Positions 11,245 through 20,879 of a stretch of 64,000 nt of DNA are shown one piece after another (the first letter of the stretch is position 1; each line of letters starts with the position of its first letter). The notes under the pieces are model-generated. The model was not told where the DNA came from. It ran no database searches and saw nothing but the letters and a program-made list of their open reading frames with translations. Origin of the DNA: Taxawa tesnikishii (nom. ined.) (Eukaryota > Ascomycota > Dothideomycetes > Dothideales). Made by a program: the position numbers and the translations under genes. The stretch spans positions 372,001 through 436,000 of the forward strand of contig JAPDRO010000023.1 of NCBI GenBank assembly GCA_030247885.1, in the 5' to 3' direction.

Positions 11245-12674
11245 CTAAGCATGCCCGTTTTCTTTCGTGACTGTCTGCTGCTCCTTCTTCGCCTCCTCAT
11301 CCGCCTTGAGTGTGTCCTTCACTGAGATGGTCTGCGGCAACGGCGGGAGCAGAGTTCTTGCGTGTAATCTCGACGCCTGCGCCAAAAGTGCGTCCATGAT
11401 CGTCAACGCAGCCATGGCCTCCACAATTGGTACCGCACGCGGAACGACACACGGGTCGTGACGACCCTTCGCCTCAAGTGTACCCTCGGTCTCGTCATAA
11501 GTCATGGTAGACTGTGCTTGGCCGATGGTCGCGGGTGGCTTGAAGCCGACGGTGAAGTAGATGTGTGCGCCGTTGGAGATACCGCCCTGAATGCCTCCAC
11601 TGTTGTTCGTCTTGGTCGTCAGACGAGGGCGCGCTGGACCTTGGTGGCCGGCCGGGACAGCGGGGGCCTTGATGAAGGCGTCATTGTGGATAGAGCCCGG
11701 GACCTGGCAGCCGCCGAAACCTGAGCCGATCTCGAAGCCCTTGGTTGCGGGAATGCTGAGCATGGCGTGTGCGAGCAGGGCCTCGAGTTTGTCGAAGCAC
11801 GGCTCACCGAGACCGCTGGGGCAGTTCCGGATCACGCAGGATACTGTGCCTCCGATGCTGTCCTGGCGATCTCTGAAATCTGCGATGAGCTGCGTCATGC
11901 GCTCTGTTGTCTCCACGTTCGGGCAGCGCACGGGCAGATAGGAATCGACCTCTTCCCGGGTGATTTTGTCAATCAGGGAGAGAAACTCGGGGTTGGTAGA
12001 TGGCGTGGGGTGGTCGGCGGTAGGTGGAAAGAGGTGCTGGTTGCCAATGGACGAGGTGAATGCGACTATCTCAATGCCGTGGGACACGCGAAGGTACTTT
12101 TCGGCGATGGCGCCTGCAGCGACGCGACCTGTACGAGGGGTGAGTACAAGTCCAGCTCCCGGCGCACACCTTCAGACTCCGACGTACCAATTGTTTCTCT
12201 TGCGCTACTCCTACCACCTCCACTGCTCGCCTTCACGCCGTACTTCTCCAAGTACGTCCAATCCGCATGACTGGGCCGAGGGTACAGATCCATTGTGCTG
12301 TTTCCGTAGTCCTTGGGCCTTTGGTTCTCATTGAGCACGCGCATGCCGATTGGCGTACCCAAAGTGACGCCGAACTCAGTGCCTGATTGTATCTCTACCC
12401 TGTCCTTCTCGTCTCTTGGAGTGGTGATTGCGCTTTGTCCGGGCCTTCTTCTCGTCATCTGAGGCTGGATATCCGACTCGTCCAGTTGCAGTCCGGGAGG
12501 GCAGCCGTCGACAATGCAGCCAACGCTGCGACAATGCGACTCACCATAGCTGTTCCCATGAAACAACAGGCATTAGCTTGACTGAAAATGGAGGGTTTCG
12601 TATCTGGAGGGGTAGTAATGCAGGAGGGCTAGAACGCACGTCGTAACCCGGAAGTATTGCCCAAAGGTGGACAT
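11245..12674 (-). CDS. ARO2: Chorismate synthase
   Basis: Last step of the shikimate pathway: 5-enolpyruvylshikimate-3-phosphate to chorismate, using reduced FMN, in the cytosol. Exons 12674-12640, 12549-12188 and 12128-11245; introns of 90 and 59 bases. The product is 426 residues. Signature motifs are all visible: [18 protein letters not shown] at the start (second His of the family catalytic pair is HADW-proximal), [93 protein letters not shown] and [18 protein letters not shown]. The C-terminal tail is charged and variable. Frame is clean throughout. No separate flavin reductase domain is seen, but fungal enzymes are bifunctional within this size. Confidence 0.97.
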
Positions 12675-13101
12675 TGTGGTGATGTATGTTCAAGAGCGCG
12701 ATGTGTCAAGGATCTTTCTTCCTCTGGCGATGTTCCTCTGATCGTCTGACGGGTGTTCGCAGCGTCTTTCAACTGTTTGCAGTGTATTGTATTGAGTACT
12801 CGCAGAGCAACCTACCAACTGGTGACTCCCGCCGATCTCGCTCGTCCATTGCCAAAAATTCCATCTTGGACCCTGATCTGATCTGACGCGACCCGTGCCT
12901 GACGCTCTCGCTGCGGCTTGGCATCATCACACGATCATGTATCGTAGTGCATATACAGTGTATATAACTATACAAATGATTGATCCATTGGCACCGAACT
13001 GACTTCATTCCTTGTACAGTCTTTCTTCAGTCGCACGTTCACTCCGTCTCGCTCCCTAATCCATTTCACTGATCCACTTCACTGTACGCGTCTCGATCCC
13101 C
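12675..13101. other. Divergent promoter region
   Basis: 427 bases between the starts of chorismate synthase (minus) and the carrier-like gene (plus); likely shared upstream region. Confidence 0.55.
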
Positions 13102-13857
13102 ATGTCATCCCTGCAAGAAAAGCGTATAGCCAACCCTCCATCAACCGGCTTAATACCGTCCGCAACCCGACAAGCCTCGTACTTCGCGACCGGATGTCTC
13201 GCCGGAGCAGCCACTCTCCCCATTGAATTTGGCTGGCAACGAACCCTCATAAATCGATCAACTCCCGCATTACCGTTCCTTCGAAGCCATACTCCAGCCA
13301 TTGCACGAGCGGGAGTGCGTTTCTGGGTCTTCGACAACGTCAAAAGCCAGCTCTCAGTATTCTCATCCCTCCCCGTATGGATCCAAGGCGGTCTGGGCGG
13401 CGGTGCTGGCGGTTTCGCTGAGGTCACCGCTCATTCGTTGGTGCGCGGACAGTTGCCACAGGCCGCCGCACTGGGCTCGCAGACTTTAAAGTTGTTTTTA
13501 TGCTTCGGAACTTATACCTTCCTCAGCACATCACTATCCGATGAACTGCCTCCAAAGCCGTTCTGGTGGTGCTGGGTGATGGGAGCGACCGCAGGCGGCG
13601 TGGGCAGCGCCATCGTGTCGAGGCTCGAAGGCGTGAAGGGAAGAGAGCTGTGGACGAGAGCTACGCCAAAGGGGATGCTCACTATCGGCACTGTGATTGC
13701 AGTTCAGGTGACATCCTGCGCGGAACTATTGCATCGCGTTAAGGGACGAAGGAGCACATGCGGACGAGAACCCACAATTTCCACTGAAGGCAGGGTGTTA
13801 CCCAACATGCTCCAGTACTTTCAACACTCAATAGCGGCGATTATCTATCGACAGTAG
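13102..13857 (+). CDS. Mitochondrial-carrier-like membrane protein, uncharacterised
   Basis: A 251-codon single-exon frame. It looks like a shortened mitochondrial carrier-type protein: hydrophobic segments with glycine-rich turns (YFATGCLAGAATLPIE around residue 27, VWIQGGLGGGAGGFAEV around 92, WWCWVMGATAGGVGSAIV around 150) at a spacing like the carrier repeat, each preceding an amphipathic stretch. The classic PxDxxK/RxK/R motif is not intact; LPIEFGWQRT and GVRFWVFDNVKSQL are degenerate equivalents. The last 40 residues are polar and doubtful, so the 3' end may be spliced differently. Substrate unknown. Divergent from chorismate synthase. Confidence 0.6.
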   Translation: MSSLQEKRIANPPSTGLIPSATRQASYFATGCLAGAATLPIEFGWQRTLINRSTPALPFLRSHTPAIARAGVRFWVFDNVKSQLSVFSSLPVWIQGGLGGGAGGFAEVTAHSLVRGQLPQAAALGSQTLKLFLCFGTYTFLSTSLSDELPPKPFWWCWVMGATAGGVGSAIVSRLEGVKGRELWTRATPKGMLTIGTVIAVQVTSCAELLHRVKGRRSTCGREPTISTEGRVLPNMLQYFQHSIAAIIYRQ

Positions 13858-14677
13858 CAAGGGAGGAGCAGCATACGTATGCGACATTCACATACGCGAT
13901 GACGCACCGGATGCGAGTTGCACTGTGCTTGACAAGCACCGACGAGGTTCCGTGTTGTTTACCAGCTAGGAATGTCTCTTGCGAGACCCTTCCCGACCGC
14001 GCAGTAAATGCAGAGGCCAGAGACTGGTGGCATGCCTTGCTAGTGAAAGACACCGTGGGAAGTCGCCCGAAAGATACACCGGAGAGGTGTACGAGACCAC
14101 ACGATGTCTGGCACGAGGCTGGTGAAGATGATGAAGAAAGACTATTTTATCTATTTTACGTTTTTTACTGCTCATAGGTGCGTGCTTCTTCCTCTCCTCT
14201 CGGCTCTTTTCCGTTGTAATAGGAGAGTTTGTGGTAGTATCCACTTGACTCTTCCCCAGCTTGCTGACCCATCGATACTCCACCTTGCATCCCGGATGCG
14301 GTACGATTCCCATGGGCACCTACAAAGCAAGATGGATCAACGACACATTTCAAGCATTCGATCACATACGTGGATGTCGAAGCGCTGCCGGTGTACAGCG
14401 TTACCTGTAAAACTTCATCCATGACAACTGCAAGCCTCTCTTCGCTTCTTCACTATCGCGTTCCATACCACTTCTTCAAGCACGTGTGTGTGTATGTATG
14501 TGGAGTTCTCGTTCTCGGTCTCCAATAGTCCTTCCAACCGTACCAACGGAAAGGTTCCTATCTCACAGCTTCAATGATAAATACCACCCGCGACCCTCCC
14601 ATTCTTACTTTCTTCACATTCATCCCTCACAAGCAACCACGGACAAACACCACCAAGAAAGTACCTCGAGCACCAAC
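13858..14677. other. Intergenic
   Basis: Several overlapping short frames on both strands but no domain, signal or splice pattern that supports a gene. Confidence 0.45.
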
Positions 14678-14989
14678 ATGCGTCTCGCCACATTCCTTGG
14701 CGTCGGCGCACTTCTCGTTACATCCGCTTTTGCGGTCTCCATCCTCGAAGACTCCATCCCACCGTTCTTTGAAAGACTACCAGTGTGCAAACTGATACGG
14801 CAAACGAGTAAACCAGTCAATTACTCGATTGCGACATGTATGCGGTTGAAAACGAGGAGGGCTGTTCCAATGCAATGTGAATGTCTCAGTCGCCCCAGTG
14901 CGGAGACAAGCAAAGCGACTGCGGAAGCAGCAATGAAGGGCCCCCTGTGCTGGCTTGATCACTCAGAGACTCCGGATGAAAGTAGCTAG
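14678..14989 (+). CDS. Putative small secreted Cys-containing protein (gene model uncertain)
   Basis: ATG 14678 (context CACCAACATG) opens a clear signal peptide: MRLATFLGVGALLVTSAFA, then SILEDSIPPFFERLPVC, which resembles the start of a fungal CFEM-type or other small secreted protein. The following frame reaches a stop at 14987-14989 with Cys residues (about 104 residues in all) but lacks the full eight-Cys CFEM spacing. Another frame of the same stretch carries cysteine-containing segments (EGCSNAM, QCGDKQSDC), so either a small intron (a GT...CTCAG of 52 bases fits at about 14839) or base errors may have scrambled the model. Function not assigned. Confidence 0.35.
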   Translation: MRLATFLGVGALLVTSAFAVSILEDSIPPFFERLPVCKLIRQTSKPVNYSIATCMRLKTRRAVPMQCECLSRPSAETSKATAEAAMKGPLCWLDHSETPDESS

Positions 14990-15562
14990 CTATACACTAG
15001 TCCTCACCCTCACCGCCCCCGCTAGCATGTTTTCACAATGTATGTGCACAGCCCTCCTCGACAGCAGTTCCTCCCGTTGCTGAACTGCACATTTGCCCGA
15101 GGCCTTCTCCCTCGATAGCAGCATGTGTTGCATGGGAGGCGACCGCGGCTCTCGAAGTGATCTTACATGATGGTACAGCGTCCCACCGCCTTAACCAGCG
15201 TAGTAGTCCTCGACAATAACAACGTCTCTTCTTTCACTACCACACGTCTCAACGTTGCTACTTCTCCGAGAACGTCTAGACGAGCCAACGCTCACGACCG
15301 ATTAAAACCTCGCCGACCGAAGGAGACGTTGACTAGAATACGCTGTTCATTCGGACCAAACTCGACAAGATTGTCTGTCTACCTATCACCAACTAGGGAA
15401 TTTGAAAAAAAAGGCACGGAACGCCTGCCCTACCTATACAGAAATCAACCCATGTCCATCGCGCACGTAACAACCGAGTTAACCAAAGGATACAATACAC
15501 CCAGCATAAGTCCATCTCATCTTGCTCCATTACATCCAGCCCAACCATCACTGACGGATCAC
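14990..15562. other. Intergenic, ribonucleotide reductase 3' flank
   Basis: No supported gene. The plus-strand open frame that starts at 15167 runs into the antisense of the reductase and is not credible. Confidence 0.5.
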
Positions 15563-18481
15563 TCAACCACTGCACATGATGCAGGCGTCTGGGTTCTCGA
15601 TGCTGCACGCCAACACAGCGTCAGCGTAGATGTCACCCTCCCGGTCTTTGCTCTCCTCGTCTGCGTCTTCTTCTTGCTTGGGCTTGGTGTCTTTGAGTGC
15701 TGGCTGTGGGAGCTCCTCGTCAGGCAGACCGGTAGCCGCTTCGGCAGCGACGAGCTTGGGACTCTCACCCTCTTCCTGGTCAGCCTTGAAGGTGGGTACC
15801 TCCATCGCCGACCTCTTCGGCGTCATCGCGGGCTTCTTGACCTCCATCTGTGGTGGTGGGGTCGTAGAGGGCGTGGGCACGCCGTTGGGCGCAGCGGAGT
15901 TGGGGTTTTGCTTGGACATGTACATCGGTGCAGGAGCTGCGGGGGCCGGCGAGGGGATTGGCCGGCCATGCGCTTCCTGATAGGCATGCTGCGAGCGACA
16001 TTGGTGTCGACAACCTTGAGCTTCTCCTGGTCGACGGTGAACTGGATGGGAGCGGAGGCAGCCATGGTACGCAGGTAGTACATTCCAGTCTTCAAACCCA
16101 TTTTCCACCCAGCAAAGTGCATACTGGTGAGCTTGCCCATAGTAGGCTCCTTCAGGTGAATGTTGAGAGATTGAGACTGGTCAATGAAAGCACCACGGTC
16201 GGCGGCCATCTGCAGGATGGTACGTTGGGAGATTTCCCACACGGTCTTGTAGAGAGCCTTGATGTCGGCGGGAATGTTGGGAATGTTTTGAACGGAGCCA
16301 CCATCTGCGATGATACGGTTTTTCATGTTGTCCGACCACAGACCAAGGTCGACAAGATCCTTGAGAAGCCAAGGGTTAACGACCTGGAACTCACCAGCAA
16401 GAACACGGCGAGAGTAGATGTTCGAGGTGTAAGGCTCAAAACATTCGTTGAAGCCCATGATCTGAGAGGTACTAGCGGTTGGCATGGGCGCAACGAGCAG
16501 GGAGTTGCGGACACCGTGCTGGGCAATCTTCTCCTTGAGCGCCTCCCAGTCCCAAAGATCGGTTGGTGTGACACCCCACATGTCGTACTGCAGCTCACCC
16601 TTGGAGACAGGAGAGCCCTCGTAGGAAGCATACGGGCCGAGCTTCTCTGCCAGTTCGCAGGAAGCTTCCAGGGCAGCATGGTAGATGGTCTCGAAGATTT
16701 GGATGTTGAGGTGCCTGGCCTCTGGAGAGTCGAAAGGCATGCGGAGAGCGAGGAAAGCATCTGCGAGACCGTTGACACCAAGACCGATAGGACGATGCCT
16801 CATGTTGCTGTTGCGAGCCTCCGGAACTGGGTAATGGTTCACTTCGATGATCTTGTTCAGGTTGCGGACGACAACTTTGGTCACCTCGTGAAGCTTTTCG
16901 AAGTCGAAGGTCTCCTCGTGCATGTTGACGTAGGTTGGCAGGGCCAGCGATGCAAGGTTGCAGACAGCAACTTCGTCAGGAGCACTGTACTCAATGATCT
17001 CCGTGCAAAGATTGGAGCTGCGAATAGTTCCCAGGTTCTTCTGGTTGCTCTTCTTGTTGCAGGCATCCTTGTAAAGCATAAAGGGGTTGCCAGTCTCGGT
17101 CTGAGCCTCAAGTATGGCGTACCAGAGTTTCTGGGCTCTAACGGTCTCTCGGCCCCTGCCTTCACGTTCGTAGCGCTCGTACAACTCCTCGAACTCATCA
17201 CCGTACACATCGGCCAAGCCAGGACACTCATGGGGGCACATCAACGTCCAGGTGCTGTTGGCCTCGACGCGCTTCATGAAGAGATCGGGAATCCATAAGG
17301 CGTAGAACAGATCACGAGCGCGAACCTCCTCCTTTCCATGGTTCTTTCTCAGGTCGAGGAACGCAAAGACGTCCGCGTGCCATGGCTCGAGGTAGATGGC
17401 GAAGGCACCGGGACGCTTGTTGCCACCCTGGTCGACGTATCTGGCGGTGTTGTTGTAGACTCTGAGCATAGGCACAAGACCGTTAGATGTACCGTTGGTG
17501 CCTCCGATGTAGGAGCCTGTGGCACGGATGCGGTGAACGTTAAGGCCGATACCGCCAGCTGTCTTCGAGATCATGGCACAAGTCTTAAGGGTGTCGTAGA
17601 TACCCTCAATGCTATCCTCCTTCATATCGACGAGGAAGCAAGACGCAAGCTGTGGGTTCGGCGTGCCGGCGCTGAAGAGTGTAGGGGAAGCGTGTGTGAA
17701 GTACTTGTTAGACATGTAGTTGTATGTCTCAATGGCGCCCTCGATGTCCTCGCCGTGGATCCCAACAGCGACACGCATGATCATTTGCTGAGGACGCTCA
17801 GCCACCTTGCCGTCAATCCTGAGTAGGTATGACCTCTCCAGAGTCTTGAAACCGAAGTACTGATAATTGAAGTCACGATCATATACAATAGCAGAGTTGA
17901 GCTCATCTGCGTGCTTCATCACAGTCTGGTATGTTTCTTCTGAGATCATCGGGGCTGGCTTCTTTGTCTTGGAATTGACATAGTGGTACAGGTCCGAGAT
18001 GACCAGAGAGAACTGCTTCTTGGTTTGCTTGTGGAGGTTGGATACTGCAATGCGTGCGGCAAGGATGGCATAATCTGGGTGTGTTGTGGTCATGTAGGCG
18101 GCTGTCTCTGCGGCCTGTGGGAGGCTGTTAGTCCGTCGTCCGCGGTACAATGCTAGTAGTAACACATACCAAATCATCCAACTGAATGGTGGTGACACCC
18201 TGGTAGACACCAGAGATGACCTTCATGGTGATCGCGGCGGCGTCGACGTGCTCAGGGTCAAGTCCATAACAGAGCCTGGAGACACGAGCTGTGATCTTGT
18301 CGAACTGGACACGCTCCTTGCGGCCATCTAGTCTTCGTCAGTCCTGGATCCACCGGAGCGGAAGAAAAGCAGGTGCGTCGAGTAACCCCTGGTGGCGAGA
18401 ACCAAGGCAACCCCGACGTGTTGTCAATCCGAGCTGGTTCGCTTAAGAAACTGCAGACATACCGCGCTTGTAGACGAACAT
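15563..18481 (-). CDS. RNR1: Ribonucleoside-diphosphate reductase large subunit, one frame change near C-terminus
   Basis: Class Ia large chain; reduces ribonucleoside diphosphates for DNA synthesis, with the small chain, in the cytosol. Exons 18481-18463 (encodes MFVYKR and part of the next codon), 18327-18170 and 18114-15563; introns of 135 and 55 bases. The ATP-cone ([20 protein letters not shown]) is followed by the barrel with [25 protein letters not shown] and [17 protein letters not shown]. The radical-site loop has NLCTEI with the thiyl Cys and its Glu, and MPTASTSQI binds substrate phosphate. The C-terminal tail ends [14 protein letters not shown], the redox Cys pair. Between [16 protein letters not shown] and [15 protein letters not shown] the frame changes; one base is missing, best placed at a run of four G (plus strand 15953-15956). 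With it the CDS is 2730 bases, 909 residues. Confidence 0.96.
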
Positions 18482-19323
18482 CGTCTTGGTATGGAGACGC
18501 GAGGTCCCGGATGGTGATGACAATGTATGGAACGGTGAGGAATGAGGGAAAGCGAATGCAGTGGAAGATAGCAGCAAGCTCAATGGAAGCCGGATCAAGA
18601 GGCTTTGGTTGATGGAGAGGTTGGTATGTGTGAGGCAGATGTGTATGGAAGATTGACAGGGAGCAGGCCAGAAACGCGAAGTAATAAAGGCTTCGAGCGT
18701 TGTTTGGGTGACGTTCAGGCAATCGAGGACTAGGGCGATTTTTCAAGACGCGTTCGCGTTCTTAGCGCGACTGTGATGATGAATCAATTTGCCAACGTCT
18801 TCGCTAACCGCGGGGCTCGCGTCATCTGTCTTTGGTAGTCGCTCGGCTTTCACCGCTTGGCGCGGCTCAAAATCTCTCCGGTTCGCTCAAAATTCTTCTG
18901 GGAATATGAACCTCTGGACATCCTCCTTTGACCAGCAATCACAGTTGAAGTCCACCTGTACATGCTTAACATGCCCGCTACGGCCAGCCAGCATCACATG
19001 AGCTCTAACGCTCCTATGAGCCATCGCGGCGAGCCAGTCATGGAACTGTCAGCGAGCATCTTCTTGCAAGATAGGATATATACAATCTATGTGCAGTGCA
19101 AGGCGGATTCGAAGACTCGGCGATCACTACTTTCCAAGATCACGAGTTCAAAATCAACGCCAACAAGAAGCCCAACGACCTGCCAAGGTCATCTCACTTC
19201 GTGTTGCAGTGTCTGAGCGTAGCTTTGAAGACTTTGCGTCAATCTGATGAGAGACATCCATTTGTAATAACATCTGCGTCTGTGGGTATCGCTATGCCGT
19301 GTGATTCGTACTGTTTCTTCCAA
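18482..19323. other. Intergenic, RNR1 promoter side
   Basis: About 840 bases. It should contain the reductase 5' region and the Get1 3' flank. The short open frames have no recognisable features. Confidence 0.5.
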
Positions 19324-20073
19324 CTACAACTCTTTCTTCTCGCCCTGTCCGTCTGCTGTCGTCGCAGAACTGCTTTTGAATGCCATGGGCTGCTTCGTCT
19401 GAGGCTGAGCCTCCTTCGTCCTCTGTGCCAATGTGTACAGAGCCACCACAACTTCGTTTGCCAGTTGTATAAAGCTGCCGCACGCGATCCCCCAGAGTTG
19501 AATGCTAATGCTCCCAGTCGGTGCTCTTGGACATGCCATGATCCACTCCACGTAGCCTGGCAGCCATCCTTGCGGTAGCCAGAAGAGCGGCTCCTTTGAA
19601 TACCAGAACTGCAGCAGGAAACGGAGACCGCTCGTTCCTATCCATCGGAGCCCATTCGCGGCAGTGTCAAACTTTGTCTTCGCTGCTTGTACGGATTGCG
19701 CTGCACTTTGTCAGATGAGTGCGGCCGGACGACCAACAGATCTGAACTCACCACGCTGCTCGTGTTCCTTCACTGCCTTGTTGTACTGCCTATCCAGCTT
19801 TGCCCACTTGGAGAACTGATCTTGCGCGCTGGTAGCGTTGAGCTCCTGCTTCAACCGAACCACCTCTCTTCGCAATTTTGCGGCTTCTTGTGCATCCTTC
19901 GACGTGGGTGTTGGTGCCTTGTTGTAGAGCGTCCATAGCTGGATCAAGTTAGCACGTTACTAGAGGATGAGGTCCTGCAAACGTACAAGCTCGTTGATGG
20001 CGCTGGCGCCAACCGTGTTGACGAGGTGGATGGCCAACTGTAGTACGAAGACGACCAGAAGTAGAGAAACCAT
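19324..20073 (-). CDS. GET1: Get1, receptor subunit for tail-anchored protein insertion
   Basis: ER membrane protein (WRB in animals) that with Get2 receives Get3-bound tail-anchored proteins. Exons 20073-19987, 19938-19752 and 19700-19324; introns of 48 and 51 bases. The 216-residue product has the expected plan: an N-terminal membrane segment ([18 protein letters not shown]), then a cytosolic coiled coil from about residue 38 to 95 ([40 protein letters not shown]), then two C-terminal membrane segments ([19 protein letters not shown] region and [19 protein letters not shown]) and a polar tail. The conserved RxxxRLKxEL and KWAKLxR motifs bind Get3. No frame problem. Confidence 0.94.
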
Positions 20074-20879
20074 CTTGGCTAACAACGGAGACCGCTGGTG
20101 ATTTTGTGTGTGCGCGATCTTTGGTATATGTATATCACACCATGGACACCCACGGCGCCGTTAACTTTCCCCACGATGCGCAATATGACGCAGTTTCGCC
20201 AAGCCCGCTGTACTGTTTCAGCCAATCTCAAAAGGCCAGGGACGCGGGTCCGGCATCTATTTCGACTTCACTCTTCATCCTACTCCTCTATTGCATGACC
20301 GTTCTTCTTCCGGCCGATACAGGGCCGGCTAGTCGAACACCCGTCAAGAACATAAGCTGCAACGGAGCTCTGAGCAGATCGTTCTCGAGTAGGATTGAGC
20401 TTTGAGGTTGGCATATGCTTTTGTGGCATTGAGTGTCTTACCAACGAGCGCAGACATATGGGCGGAGCGAATTACACCCAGAACAAAGAGCGGGAATGGG
20501 TAGCTATCGTCACGGTAGATCGTCTGATCACACCCCTGCTCACCATTACTTACACCAAGTATTCCGATAACGCTCTGACCCTCACCACGTCGTAGTCTTC
20601 ACGGCAGAAATATCTGTTCACGCTCGTTGTCTTCAGCAGAGTGGCAGCGGAGGCAGAAAGCAAACTTTCCAACCGGAACATTGTGGCGGCCCCTGTTGGT
20701 AGGAATTGGCTGCGAGCTAGATTTCGAACGGGATCTTCAGATGCAGGTTGTCAAGCAGACTACTAATGAGCCAAAGCGTTAGAGGGGAAAGAACGGGATG
20801 GGCGTGATAATGGTTCTCACTCATGCAGTGTTAGGTGGTGACATGTGTGTTCGTAAATTAGCATCTAATCCATGGCATT
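20074..20879. other. Intergenic, Get1 promoter and MLH3 3' flank
   Basis: No supported gene; small frames only. Confidence 0.5.

Noticed and set aside
15167-16078. 303-codon plus-strand open frame
   Set aside because: Half is antisense to RNR1 and the rest has no start context or recognisable features.
15928-17298. 456-codon plus-strand open frame
   Set aside because: It is antisense to the well conserved RNR1 coding sequence; GC-rich codon bias opens the opposite frame.
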